DNA of 27,153 bases from positions 1-27,153 of the IMG/VR virus record IMGVR_UViG_3300018469_000007; one strand, written 5' to 3'. Origin of the DNA: a virus. A program made the translations under genes and the position numbers. Positions 1 through 8,124 of this stretch are shown piece by piece. The notes beneath the pieces were generated by a model. It worked only from the letters and a program-made list of their open reading frames with translations. It was not told where the DNA came from and ran no database searches. The first letter of the stretch is position 1. The number at the start of each line of letters is the position of its first letter.

Positions 1-1
1 C

Positions 2-868
2 GCCCGCATCGAGGGCCGCATGGAGTCCATGATCCACCGGCTGGCCTACGGCCTGCCCATCCCGCCGGAGATCCTGCTGGGGTTGTCGGCGCAGTCACGA
101 GCCACCGCCTTCCAGGTCGAGGAGAACTCGTACCGGGCGCACATCGAGCCACCGGCGAACATCGTGGCTCAGGTGGCGACTGACGTCCTGAACACACTGT
201 TCCCGGACAACGAGATCCTGGTGAAGCCGGACCCGACTCTCCTCCTCGCCAAGAGGTCCACGGTCCAGGACGTAAAGGATGCCTACGACCGGGGCGAGGT
301 CAGCGGTGCCTACCTCCTGGAAGTGCTGGGCATCCCGCCGCACGCCGCCCCGTCGGACGAGGAGCGGGAGAGGCGGCGCAACGACGTCACAGGTGTCGAC
401 CATGAGGAGGGTGGTCACAGCCCGACCACCGAGACTCCACGGCAACGGGCTGCAAGAGCCGACCGGGAGGACCCGAGCGGTGCCCCCGCTGACCAGAAGA
501 CGCTGGATCCCACCGTCGTTGCAGAGTGGCGAGGGAAGATCGAGGTCGCCACGTTCCGTGCGCGGGACCGGCTGGGGGCCAAGGCTCGCACTCACAAGGC
601 GCTGAGAGACGTTCTCCCTCCTGACCTGCCCAACGACGAGGTGCCCGCTCACCTCGGCCTGTCTGCGCTCGAGAGCGCAGGGGTAGATGCAGCCTCCGTG
701 GTGTCCGATTCACTCCTGTTCTTGGGTCCGCGGTCCTGTGCGGGGGACAACTTCGTGGACTCGCTGACCGAGCACGTTCTTGCAACCCTGGATAGCCCCG
801 ACCCGGTGCTCTTGCAGGACAAAGAACTCGCCAAACTTCTGCAAGGGCTTGCAAACTCACCCGCGTAG
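2..868 (+). CDS. Portal protein, C-terminal part (5' end outside window)
   Basis: The reading frame is open from base 2, so the gene begins before the window; the ATG at 20 is internal. About 288 residues are visible. The first part, with RIEGRM, a leucine/proline-rich PPEILLGL segment and an EENSYRAHIEPP segment, is the pattern seen near the C-terminal third of portal proteins of actinobacterial siphoviruses, where the helical stem/crown region lies. The portal is the dodecameric ring at one capsid vertex through which DNA enters and leaves. The last ~170 residues are charged, low in complexity and less recognisable. Position directly before a capsid protease and the major capsid gene agrees with the assignment. 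The stop is TAG at 866-868. The N-terminal portal core cannot be checked here. Confidence 0.8.
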   Translation, partial: ARIEGRMESMIHRLAYGLPIPPEILLGLSAQSRATAFQVEENSYRAHIEPPANIVAQVATDVLNTLFPDNEILVKPDPTLLLAKRSTVQDVKDAYDRGEVSGAYLLEVLGIPPHAAPSDEERERRRNDVTGVDHEEGGHSPTTETPRQRAARADREDPSGAPADQKTLDPTVVAEWRGKIEVATFRARDRLGAKARTHKALRDVLPPDLPNDEVPAHLGLSALESAGVDAASVVSDSLLFLGPRSCAGDNFVDSLTEHVLATLDSPDPVLLQDKELAKLLQGLANSPA

Positions 869-878
869 GCCATACCCT
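849..878 (+). promoter_or_regulatory. Candidate promoter for the protease gene (leaderless)
   Basis: TTGCAA at 849-854 and TACCCT at 873-878 are separated by 18 bases, an acceptable -35/-10 pair for an actinobacterial housekeeping sigma factor. Only 7 bases separate the -10 box from the ATG at 886, so transcription would start at or next to the A of the start codon. No Shine-Dalgarno sequence is visible before 886, which fits a leaderless transcript. This is inferred from pattern only. Confidence 0.35.
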
Positions 879-885
879 GCGTCCT

Positions 886-3147
886 ATGGACGCCTACACG
901 CTGCTCGCCGCCCTGGAGGATGCTCGTGAGGCGCGGGGTGGCGGTATTCCGCTATCTTGGGCTGACGTTGCGGAGGAAGTCGGGATCCATCAGGCTGCTT
1001 TCAGCCGCTTGAAGCAGGGCAGGCTCCCCGGCCCGCGCTCCCTGAGGGCGCTGATGGAGTGGTTGGAGATGGACGCCTCCGAGTTCAAGGTCGGAGGGAG
1101 TGTCGAACTTCCCATCGGAGGCCGCGACGAGGAGTGGGACGGTCAGCAAGCAACGAACCGAGTGTTCGAGTGGGCCACGGACGAGAACGGGAACCTGGAC
1201 GGTGACAAACTCCGGCAAGCGTTCTTCTACATCGACACGTCCGAGGACCTGAACACCCGGCAGGCGTACAAACTCCCCTTCACAGACGTCGGCGACGGCG
1301 GACTACATATCGTCCCCCGAGGCATGTCCGCCGTCGCCGGTGGTCATGGGATCGACCGGATGACCGGCGCTTCCAAGGCCGAGAAGCAGGCGATCAAGAG
1401 CAAGATCTGCACGATCTACGAGCGGATCGTGGACAAGTACGAGGACTGGCCTGACTGCCCGTTCGACGCGGACGGCACCCGCCCCGAGCGCAAGGAGCGC
1501 CGGAACGACAAGGAGAGTGACGGCGTGAACTTCAAGGACTACTCCCCCGAACAGCGGAAGAAGATGGCGAAGGACGGGTCGGCCATGCCGGACGGGTCGT
1601 TCCCGATTGCCGACTGCGAGGACCTGAAGAACGCCATCCAGGCGATCGGTCGCGCGTCGGATCCGGGCAAGGCGAAGGCGCACATCAAGAAGCGGAAGAG
1701 TGCGCTGGGCTGCGACGACGTCGAACTGCCCGAGGGCTGGGAGACCGAGGACACGGACGAGCCTGCCGTCGGCGACGAGGAGAAGCAGACCGCAGGTATC
1801 ATCGGCACCGGGCGGCTGTCCGAGTCGGAGGATCCCCGCACTCAGGCTCTGGTGGCTCGCGTGCAGGAACTCCTCCGCGAAGGTGCGGTGGCGGTGTCCA
1901 TCAAGCACGATCTATCACCGGAGGTTTCCGAGCGGCTGGCCGCGCTGGAGAAGGAGTCCAACGAGAAGTTGGCTGCCGGCGACGAGGAGGGCGCGCTGAC
2001 TGCGATGCAGGAGGCGCAGGAGATCTACGAGGAGGCGGACATTCGTCCCCGCCACGTCGCCATCGTCGACACGGCAGCCTTCAGCAACGCCCGCCTCACC
2101 CTGGACGAGGACGGCTTCGGCGTGTCCGGCCCGGTCACCTTCGAGGGCATCTACACGGGCGACGTCCGCACATTGAGGTACGGCAGCCTCCAGTGGGACG
2201 ACGAACTGCTCCCCATCCCGATCATCTGGGACCCGGACAACAACGATCACGACGGCGTCGTCGTCGGCTGTGTCAACACCCTCGAGCGGGTCGACGGGAT
2301 GACCACCGCCGTTCGACCGGAGGCCGTCAGCGGGGAGGACGTTGAGGCTGTCACCGCCGCTGCGGGCACCTCTGCCCTCCCCGCTGCGTACTTCAGCACG
2401 GAGTGGGCGAACAAGAAGCAGATCCTGACGGTCGACGAGGAAGACCCGATGGGCCTGCGCCGGGTGTACGGATACGCGGCCCCGTTCGGTGTCTGCCACC
2501 GGAGCGACATGGGCGCGTGCTTCCAGTACCCGAAGGACGTGGACAGGCAGCACCGGGGTTTCCACACCGGCCAGGAGATCCCTCTGTCCGACGGAAGCAA
2601 GATCCGGGTCGGCGCGCTGACGATGCGCGGCCAGCACCTGAACCCGGCGCTCGCCCGACAGGGCGTGGATTTCCGCGACGCCGGTCGGCATCGGGATGAC
2701 GCGAATACCGTCTTCGCGATGGTCCGGGCTTGGGAGGGTCCGCATGGCCTCGCGATCAGCGGTGTCGTGATGCCCGGTGTCGACCGCGACACCCTGCTGC
2801 GAGCCATGACCCTCGCTCCCAGCGTGGAACTCTGGCCTGCGGGTCGGGGCCGGACGCTCGTCGGCATCCACCTCGTCCCGACCCCGGCGTGGCCGGTGGC
2901 TGCCAGCGCGGGCGAGACCTACTCGCTCACGAACCCGGAGCACATCCATGTCATCGACCCCGAGGGCGGCTACTGCACCGAGTGTGGAGAAGACCATGTC
3001 CACAGCAGCGGGTCGGGGTTCGAGGACTCGGAGGATCGCTTCACTTCCCTGGAAGCGTCCCTCAAGCGGATCGAAGGAGCACTCGCTCTGCTGGCCGAGG
3101 ACGTCCTCACCGATGTCCCGCTCCCGGCAGATTCATCTGGGGACTAG
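886..3147 (+). CDS. Multidomain capsid maturation protease with N-terminal HTH-like segment
   Basis: A 753-residue protein between portal and capsid genes, the usual place of the prohead protease. The likely S78-type protease domain lies at about residues 520-675. Candidate catalytic residues are His584 (in GQHLNPAL) and Ser646 (in APSVELWP), followed by an LVPTPAWP strand that ends such domains. Upstream, residues 24-66 resemble a helix-turn-helix (DVAEEVGIHQAAFSRLKQG). Residues ~108-190 (AYKLPFTDV, IVPRGMSAVAGG) and ~217-284 (KDYSPEQRKKMAKDGSAMP, AHIKKRKSALG) look like two substrate- or capsid-associated domains found fused to phage proteases. A CxxC with nearby histidines lies at about 703-715. 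The protein is two to three times longer than simple prohead proteases. The start lacks a Shine-Dalgarno sequence. The protease call is moderately sure; the catalytic residues are my prediction. Confidence 0.7.
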   Translation: MDAYTLLAALEDAREARGGGIPLSWADVAEEVGIHQAAFSRLKQGRLPGPRSLRALMEWLEMDASEFKVGGSVELPIGGRDEEWDGQQATNRVFEWATDENGNLDGDKLRQAFFYIDTSEDLNTRQAYKLPFTDVGDGGLHIVPRGMSAVAGGHGIDRMTGASKAEKQAIKSKICTIYERIVDKYEDWPDCPFDADGTRPERKERRNDKESDGVNFKDYSPEQRKKMAKDGSAMPDGSFPIADCEDLKNAIQAIGRASDPGKAKAHIKKRKSALGCDDVELPEGWETEDTDEPAVGDEEKQTAGIIGTGRLSESEDPRTQALVARVQELLREGAVAVSIKHDLSPEVSERLAALEKESNEKLAAGDEEGALTAMQEAQEIYEEADIRPRHVAIVDTAAFSNARLTLDEDGFGVSGPVTFEGIYTGDVRTLRYGSLQWDDELLPIPIIWDPDNNDHDGVVVGCVNTLERVDGMTTAVRPEAVSGEDVEAVTAAAGTSALPAAYFSTEWANKKQILTVDEEDPMGLRRVYGYAAPFGVCHRSDMGACFQYPKDVDRQHRGFHTGQEIPLSDGSKIRVGALTMRGQHLNPALARQGVDFRDAGRHRDDANTVFAMVRAWEGPHGLAISGVVMPGVDRDTLLRAMTLAPSVELWPAGRGRTLVGIHLVPTPAWPVAASAGETYSLTNPEHIHVIDPEGGYCTECGEDHVHSSGSGFEDSEDRFTSLEASLKRIEGALALLAEDVLTDVPLPADSSGD

Positions 3148-3254
3148 CGCACCGGGCCGAGGAGCGCTACCCTTCGTTCCATCTAGCTCTGTGTAGAGCC
3201 ATCCGGCGGTGGATACCGCGTCCCTGAACCTTCCAGACGCGAAAGAAGTCCACC
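3148..3254 (+). promoter_or_regulatory. Leader region of the major capsid gene
   Basis: A 107-base non-coding gap. It holds TACCCT at 3168-3173, matching the -10 hexamer proposed before the protease gene but without a convincing -35 box. It also holds a short perfect hairpin, GCTCT-gtgt-AGAGC, at 3186-3199 or within a base of that, and a purine-rich ribosome site (GAAAGAAG, 3240-3247) before the ATG at 3255. A promoter giving extra transcription of the capsid gene would make sense, but the support is weak. Confidence 0.3.
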
Positions 3255-4892
3255 ATGGATCTCCAGCAGGCTCTCAACATCCTGGGGCGGGTTGGCGCGG
3301 GAGAGACTCTCTCGCTGTCCGAACTCACTCAGGCCCGTGACGTCATCGCCCGTCACCTTCACTCCCTCCGTGGTTCTGCGGCGCCGGACCTCGACGCCTT
3401 GACCACCCTTCGCGAGTCCTACTTCGCTGCCGACGCCGCCGTCAAGGCGCTCACCGAGCAGCAGGAAGCGGCGATCGCAGACGTGGACGCCGCGCTGTCC
3501 GACATCCCGGACCCCGACGCCGAGGCCGAGGGCGACCCGGACGACGAGGACCCGGACGCGGAGGAGGACCCCGACGCCGAGGAGGACCCGGACAATGAGA
3601 AGGAGAAGTCCCTCTCGACCCGGAAGAAGGGCAAGATGCTCTCCGTCCAGGAGGCAGTCGCCCGTCTCGGTCTCACCCCCGCCATCCCCGGCGCTTCCAG
3701 CACGCAGACCCGGGAGCGTGACCTCGCTGCCACCGAGACCCGTGTGATCCTGAACGGGGACGTCGTCTCCGACCCGACGCTCTACACGCTGGCCGAGGCG
3801 TTCCGCGACGCTGCGAGCCGGAGCCTGAAGTCGGGCAAGGAGCGGATCGCTCGCGTCGAGACCGCCTACGACGAGGCCCGGACGCTCTCCGGCAAGATCA
3901 ACGCCGACACCCGGCTGCTCGACTCGTTCGTCAGCCCGGAGGCCGTGACCGCCGCTGGTGGCTGCTGCTCCCTGCCGCAGCCGATCTACAGCAACCCGGT
4001 CAACGGCAGCACGGACCGCCCGATCAAGTCTGCGCTGCCGACGCTGGGCGCATCGCGGGGCAAGTTCACGTTCTTCCCGGCCATCTGCCTCCCGGTGGAC
4101 GGCTTCGGGGTGTGGACCTGCGAAGACGACGAGGCCGTGGTCGAGGCTGACCCGGACACCTGGAAGGTCTGCGCCGAGGTCGACTGCGACGAGACCGACG
4201 AGGCCGAGGTCTACGCGGTCTACTCCTGCGTCACCGTGGGCAACTACACGACCCGGTTCGCCCCCGAGCAGTGGCAGGGCTACCTCGCCGCTCTGGCGAT
4301 TCAGAACGCCCGTCGGGGCGAGGTGCTCCTGTTCGAGCAGATGCGGACCGAAGTCCTGTCGACCTACACCGTCGACGCGCTCGGCTCCACCTTCGCCAAC
4401 ACGGTGAACGGTGTCGGCACCGCCGCCGCCGCGCTCCGCACCGACCAGCGCCTCGGCGATGTCCAGATGGACTTCTTCGTCAGCGAGACGCTGCTCACGG
4501 CGATCCGTCTGGAGATGCTCAACCGCCGGATCTACTCCTCGGCGGTCGACGACCCCAACTTCGCGTCGAGCATGCTCAACACGGCTCTCTCGAACGAGGG
4601 TGTCAACGCGGTCTACTCGCAGGACCTGGACCCCGTCCGGTTCGGCTCTGGTGGCACGGACCCGCAGTTCCCCACCACCCTCGGTTCGGTGCTGGCCCCC
4701 AACGGGTTCTTCACCTACCTGGACGGCGGGACGCTGGACCTCGGCACTGAGATCCGGGACCACAACCTCAACCGCCAGAACAAGGTCGCGGCGTTCTCCG
4801 AGTCCTACGAGGGCATCCTGGCCCGAGGCTGCAACGCTCTCGGCCTGGACATCCCGGTCGAGATCTGCGACGCCGTCCCCTGCCCCGCCTGA
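3255..4892 (+). CDS. Major capsid protein with fused acidic N-terminal (scaffold-like) region
   Basis: A 545-residue protein directly after the protease gene. The C-terminal ~330 residues have the composition and motifs of HK97-fold capsid proteins of actinophages: TRFAPEQWQGYLAALAIQNARRGE (split here as a long helix), FFVSETLLTAIRLEML, and an EIRDHNLNRQNKVAAFSESYEG region near the end. The first ~150 residues are helical and charged, with a strongly acidic repeated stretch (units of DPDAEE) at about 86-115 followed by a lysine-rich patch. This is typical of a scaffolding or delta domain removed by the upstream protease. The mature part is rich in cysteine, including a CC pair near residue 237, WTC, VC, VDC, YSC, RGC and a C-terminal EIC/VPC. 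Single stop at 4890-4892. Confidence 0.88.
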   Translation: MDLQQALNILGRVGAGETLSLSELTQARDVIARHLHSLRGSAAPDLDALTTLRESYFAADAAVKALTEQQEAAIADVDAALSDIPDPDAEAEGDPDDEDPDAEEDPDAEEDPDNEKEKSLSTRKKGKMLSVQEAVARLGLTPAIPGASSTQTRERDLAATETRVILNGDVVSDPTLYTLAEAFRDAASRSLKSGKERIARVETAYDEARTLSGKINADTRLLDSFVSPEAVTAAGGCCSLPQPIYSNPVNGSTDRPIKSALPTLGASRGKFTFFPAICLPVDGFGVWTCEDDEAVVEADPDTWKVCAEVDCDETDEAEVYAVYSCVTVGNYTTRFAPEQWQGYLAALAIQNARRGEVLLFEQMRTEVLSTYTVDALGSTFANTVNGVGTAAAALRTDQRLGDVQMDFFVSETLLTAIRLEMLNRRIYSSAVDDPNFASSMLNTALSNEGVNAVYSQDLDPVRFGSGGTDPQFPTTLGSVLAPNGFFTYLDGGTLDLGTEIRDHNLNRQNKVAAFSESYEGILARGCNALGLDIPVEICDAVPCPA

Positions 4893-4930
4893 TCGCCGGC
4901 GACTGACCCCCCAAGGAAGGAGAGGCCCTG

Positions 4931-5692
4931 ATGTCTCAACTCGCACAGGCCGTCGAGGCTCCTGAGGTCAAGGCTGCCTCCGGTGGCATCCTCGCTTCGG
5001 CGCTGCCTGCTCCCGGTGGGTGGGCTCAAGGCCTCTCCATTCCGTTCTACGGATGTGGAGAGCCGCTTCTCCAGGATCGGTGTGTCACCGCGAACGACAC
5101 GGCACACCGGCCCGGAGAGGGTGCGGAGTTCTTCGCATTCGGCATCTCTCAGGGTGCGACCTGTTCCACCCTGAGCCTGCTCGACCAGAAGAAGCACGCG
5201 TCGGGGCGTCTCGACGCCACGACCGAGTGGGCGGTCGCCCGCCAACTCGCCACGGACGGTCTGGGTCTTGGGACCCCGTCCCTCAACGACGGCACCGACC
5301 TCGGCACTGTCGCTGACGGCGATTTCGCCACTGCCCTCTCTGTGCTGGAGCAGGCAGCGGCAGACGCTGGGTTCGGGGCCGAGTGGTGGGTCCACGCCCC
5401 TGTCCGGGCGGCGTCCTATCTGGCCGGGAGTCACCTGCTCGTGGACGACCACACGGCGTCCGGTGCTCCGGTCGTCATCAGCGCGGGATACCCGGTCGTG
5501 GACGGCACCACCGTCCGCCTCTGGGCGACTGGTCCGGTGTGGGCCAGCGTTGACGAGCCGTTCGTCCTGAACAACGTGGACTGGACTGTCAACGAGGACT
5601 CGGCGTTCGCCAACCGTCAGGCGATCGTCGCGTTCGACCCGTGTGTCAACTTGTTCATCGACGTCACCGTCCCGGCCAGCCCGACTCCGTAG
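4931..5692 (+). CDS. Virion structural protein of unknown role
   Basis: A 253-residue protein preceded by a strong ribosome site (GGAAGGAGAGG) 38 bases after the capsid gene. I do not recognise a named family with confidence. It begins with an alanine-rich helix, then GGILASALP, a cysteine-containing segment (FYGCGEPLLQDRC) and GATCSTLSLLDQ. The second half is beta-rich (VVISAGYPVVDGTTVRLWATGPVWASV), reminiscent of the C-terminal strands of some capsid proteins. Its position between the capsid and the probable tail tube gene suggests a head component, such as a decoration, minor capsid or head completion protein. It probably shares its transcript with the capsid gene. The structural role is inferred from position; the exact function is unknown. 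Confidence 0.6.
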   Translation: MSQLAQAVEAPEVKAASGGILASALPAPGGWAQGLSIPFYGCGEPLLQDRCVTANDTAHRPGEGAEFFAFGISQGATCSTLSLLDQKKHASGRLDATTEWAVARQLATDGLGLGTPSLNDGTDLGTVADGDFATALSVLEQAAADAGFGAEWWVHAPVRAASYLAGSHLLVDDHTASGAPVVISAGYPVVDGTTVRLWATGPVWASVDEPFVLNNVDWTVNEDSAFANRQAIVAFDPCVNLFIDVTVPASPTP

Positions 5693-5706
5693 GAAGAGAG
5701 AACGCA

Positions 5707-6384
5707 ATGGGAATCTGCACGACGCCCGATCTGGGGCGTATCAAGAAGGTCGGGCTCTTCCTGGCCGACGAATGCCTGACCCCGCTCTACGGGGCCGACA
5801 TGGGCTACCTTGATGATTGCCCCGCAGCCTTCGAGACGAGCGACAACGTCGACGACGGCGAGGAGTTCACGCGCCGCTGTGCCGACGGGTCGATCAAGCG
5901 GTACATCCCGGGCGTCAAGTCGCTCCAGTCCATCGAGGTGAACGTCGACCTCCACTGGCTCGACCCCGAGTGGATCGCGAACGCGGGCGGTGCCACGGCG
6001 ATCGAGCACGACAGCGAGGTCATCGGCTGGGCCGACGGCAAGTCCGACCGCTTCAACGTCGTGGTCGTGGTCTGGCAGGAGATCCTCGGCGAGTGCGGCG
6101 GTGGCGTCACTGGCGATTTCGTCCGGATCTACCCGGTCAAGGGCGCGACGGTCACCGAGGAGGGCACCCCCGGCTCGGAGGACAACTACGTCCGCATCAC
6201 CGGCCAGACCTCCGACAGCCACAACATCGGCTTCGGCCCGGTGCCGCTGGCGCTGGACTCCACCACCGGCGACACCGAGTGGCTGTCCGACGAACTGGCG
6301 GACGGCACCCATCGCTTCCGGTTCGTCGGCGGCACCGCCCCCGACGGCTGCGGATCGGTCGCCACCATCGCACCCACCTCCTGA
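5707..6384 (+). CDS. Probable major tail (tube) protein
   Basis: 225 residues from the ATG at 5707, chosen because an AGGAAGAGAG ribosome site at 5691-5700 precedes it; the frame is open further upstream but overlaps the previous gene without a ribosome site. The sequence is beta-rich with features I associate with tail tube proteins of actinophages: DDGEEFTRRCADGSIKR, IEVNVDLHWLDPEW, GDFVRIYPVKGA, a glycine-rich ITGQTSDSHNIGFGP turn, and a C-terminal FRFVGG strand. Tube proteins polymerise around the tape measure to form the tail lumen. Finding it before the head-tail connectors rather than just upstream of the chaperones is unusual. A head-associated protein remains the alternative. Confidence 0.6.
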   Translation: MGICTTPDLGRIKKVGLFLADECLTPLYGADMGYLDDCPAAFETSDNVDDGEEFTRRCADGSIKRYIPGVKSLQSIEVNVDLHWLDPEWIANAGGATAIEHDSEVIGWADGKSDRFNVVVVVWQEILGECGGGVTGDFVRIYPVKGATVTEEGTPGSEDNYVRITGQTSDSHNIGFGPVPLALDSTTGDTEWLSDELADGTHRFRFVGGTAPDGCGSVATIAPTS

Positions 6385-6397
6385 TCGGTAGGACACG

Positions 6398-7120
6398 ATG
6401 ACTCTCCTGAGTGAGACCTCGTGTCCGTGGGAGGTGGATGCAGAGAGTTGCGGGCTGGCTGACCTGGACCCGGAAGCCCCGCTCTTCATCTCCTCCGTCG
6501 CGACAGCCTCGTCCATCATGACGAGGCTGTCGGCGTACACGATCGGAATGTGCGAGGTCGAGATCCGCCCGCTCAACCTGTGCCCGGAGTGCCGTGAGTG
6601 GTGCTGCGGAGGTTCGGACGCGATCTATCTCAAGGGTCCGTTCAGCATCCCCGTCTGGGACGTCACTCGTGTTCGGCTCGGCGCGGACGAGTACCCGGAA
6701 GCCTCGTGGCGATTCGATCGCGACTCGCGGATGCTCTACCGCGTGCCCCCAGATGTCTGGCCGCGCAAGGACGAGAAGTGGTCCAACGCGGGTGAGGGCG
6801 AGGCGTTCGTCGTGGACGCCGAGGTCGGCACCCCGCCGGACGCGTGGGCGCTGGACGTGGCCGCTCGGCTGACGAAGGAACTCTACCTGTCCTGCACGGG
6901 TGCGAAGTGCCGCCTTCCGTCCAACGTCACCACAGTCACCAGTCAGGGCATCACGGTGCGGCTCCGAGACGACGAGGTGAACACGTTCATCCCGGAACTC
7001 GGGGCTTGGACCCACGCTGTCAACCCGCACAACGCTCGTCTGCCGGGGGCCGTGTTCAGCCCCGACCTCGCAGCGGCGCGCAGGGGCTCTCTGAGGGTCG
7101 TAGGGAATTGCTGTGGGTGA
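6398..7120 (+). CDS. Head-to-tail adaptor protein
   Basis: A 240-residue protein. The N-terminus (SCPWEVD, CGLADLD, SVATASSIMTRLSAYTIGMC) followed by a cysteine cluster (CPECREWCCGG) matches the pattern of head-tail adaptor proteins of actinobacterial siphoviruses, in which an alpha-helical bundle docks under the portal ring. The C-terminal half (WALDVAARLTKELYLSC, then GITVRLRDDEVNTFIPELGAW) is also typical: helix, then a strand that contacts the next ring. The ATG at 6398 lies 14 bases after the previous stop. Nine or more cysteines is high for a cytoplasmically assembled protein. The assignment rests on motif recognition and position. Confidence 0.65.
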   Translation: MTLLSETSCPWEVDAESCGLADLDPEAPLFISSVATASSIMTRLSAYTIGMCEVEIRPLNLCPECREWCCGGSDAIYLKGPFSIPVWDVTRVRLGADEYPEASWRFDRDSRMLYRVPPDVWPRKDEKWSNAGEGEAFVVDAEVGTPPDAWALDVAARLTKELYLSCTGAKCRLPSNVTTVTSQGITVRLRDDEVNTFIPELGAWTHAVNPHNARLPGAVFSPDLAAARRGSLRVVGNCCG

Positions 7121-7155
7121 CGGCACCACCGGCACGCCGTACGGCGCTCAGAACG

Positions 7156-7190
7156 GCTCTGAGGGGCTTCTGAGGGCATCCTGGGGTGGT
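7156..7190 (+). repeat. Dispersed repeat, copy 1 (intergenic)
   Basis: Reads GGCTCTGAGGGGCTTCTGAG followed by GGCATCCTGGGG. It contains two tandem ~10-base units (TCTGAGGGGCT and TCTGAGGGCA) and a TCCTGGGG tail. The same arrangement is found at 21861-21905 and 25329-25362. This copy fills the gap between two connector genes and ends only 8 bases before the next ATG, so it may affect translation initiation there. Confidence 0.7.
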
Positions 7191-7197
7191 GGCTGGC

Positions 7198-7713
7198 ATG
7201 GTTGAGCGGCTGTATGCAACGGCTGACACGATTCTCCAGTGCGTAGCGGACGCTCTGGCTGCTGATCTGCGTCCGGTGTGCAAGGCGTATCAGACGCACG
7301 GCATACCCGTGATCTTTCTGTGCTGCGAGTGTGAAGAAGAGGCCAACGGCGAGGTCAGCATTCACTTCCGTCGTCTCATGGATGCGGACCCGTCCTCGCT
7401 TGACGAGGTGCGTCGTATCCGCCCGTGCCACGGCGGGGTGACAGCCGCTCAGTTCCGGATCGTACTGGCCCGGTGTCGCCCCGTGATCAACGAGAAGGGC
7501 GAGGTCCCGCCGCCCGAGACCTTGACTGAGCACACTGAGGACCAACTCCGTGACGTGGAGTTGCTCTGGCAGAGTCTCGCCTGTTGCGGGATGGATATTC
7601 GGATCGACGACGTATCCGCTGACCTCAGTGATCCTGGAAACTGCTCGGTGACGTTCGCCGATGTGACGGTGCAGGTGCAGATCCCCGCGTTGCCAGACTC
7701 CGGCTCCGCTTGA
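7198..7713 (+). CDS. Head-to-tail connector, probable stopper or tail terminator
   Basis: 171 residues from the ATG at 7198; a GTG at 7186 in the same frame is an alternative but overlaps the repeat just upstream. The layout resembles a family common in actinophage connector regions: an N-terminal helix with a cysteine (ADTILQCVADAL), a CCECEE cluster, a strand with HFRRLMDADP, the segment RPCHGG, a QFRIVLARCRPVINEKGEVPPP motif, then a helix with LACCGM. The VLxRCxP...G.PPP element is the most distinctive. Such proteins close the connector or cap the tail tube. It lies between the adaptor and the tail chaperones, which fits. I cannot distinguish stopper from terminator. Confidence 0.6.
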   Translation: MVERLYATADTILQCVADALAADLRPVCKAYQTHGIPVIFLCCECEEEANGEVSIHFRRLMDADPSSLDEVRRIRPCHGGVTAAQFRIVLARCRPVINEKGEVPPPETLTEHTEDQLRDVELLWQSLACCGMDIRIDDVSADLSDPGNCSVTFADVTVQVQIPALPDSGSA

Positions 7714-7734
7714 CCGCTAAAGAAAGAGAACCCC

Positions 7735-8124
7735 ATGTTCGTACGTCTCATCATTCTCCTGACAGGGCTCGCCGCCGCGCTCACCATCGGGCTGTTCGCG
7801 GCTCCTACGGTCAACGCCGACCCACCTAACCACTGCGGGTTCGGCTCTCATCCAGACTGTCCGCCGGACATCAACGTGATGGTCGGCACTCGGTTCAACG
7901 ACGTGATGCTGGGCACCTCCGGCCCGGACGCCATGTTCGGTAAGCGTGGTAACGACCGAATGCGCGGTGCCCTGGGCGACGACGCGCTGTTCGGGATGGC
8001 CGGGAACGACCGACTCCGTGGAGGTCCGGGTGCCGATGTACTGCGCGGCGGCACTGGGTTCGACATCTGCGTCGGTGACTCTCAGGACCGGTTCCGCTAC
8101 TGCGAGCGCATTGTCCGGTTATGA
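7735..8124 (+). CDS. Secreted RTX-type (calcium-binding repeat) protein
   Basis: 129 residues. Residues 1-28 form a clear Sec signal peptide: Arg4, a hydrophobic core (LIILLTGLAAALTIGLFAA) and a VNA|DP cleavage site. After a short CGFGSHPDC loop, residues ~50-110 carry successive nonapeptide-like repeats (FNDVMLG, GPDAMFG, GNDRMRG, GDDALFG, GNDRLRGG, GADVLRGG), the RTX/haemolysin-type calcium-binding motif that folds into a beta-roll. Two further cysteines follow. The gene has a good purine-rich ribosome site (AAAGAAAGAGAA) and overlaps the next small gene by ATGA. A secreted beta-roll protein inside the connector-tail region is unusual; it looks like an accessory (moron-type) gene. Its function, whether a surface factor or virion decoration, is unknown. 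Confidence 0.7.
   Translation: MFVRLIILLTGLAAALTIGLFAAPTVNADPPNHCGFGSHPDCPPDINVMVGTRFNDVMLGTSGPDAMFGKRGNDRMRGALGDDALFGMAGNDRLRGGPGADVLRGGTGFDICVGDSQDRFRYCERIVRL

Noticed and set aside
3186-3199. Short hairpin GCTCT-gtgt-AGAGC as a terminator before the capsid gene
   Set aside because: Only a 5-bp stem and no T run; a strong stop before the capsid gene would be harmful unless a promoter follows. Kept only as part of the leader description.
3183-4946. 587-residue open frame on the minus strand opposite the capsid gene
   Set aside because: It mirrors the GC-rich codon pattern of the capsid gene, is Val/Arg/Gly/Leu-rich without any domain, and runs against all neighbouring genes. The same holds for the minus frames at 1915-3003, 4805-5707, 5617-6576, 6197-7135 and 19253-20365.
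5641-5706. Upstream extension of the probable tail tube gene to an ATG at 5641
   Set aside because: It overlaps the end of the previous gene, lacks a ribosome site, and the ATG at 5707 has a good one with normal spacing.
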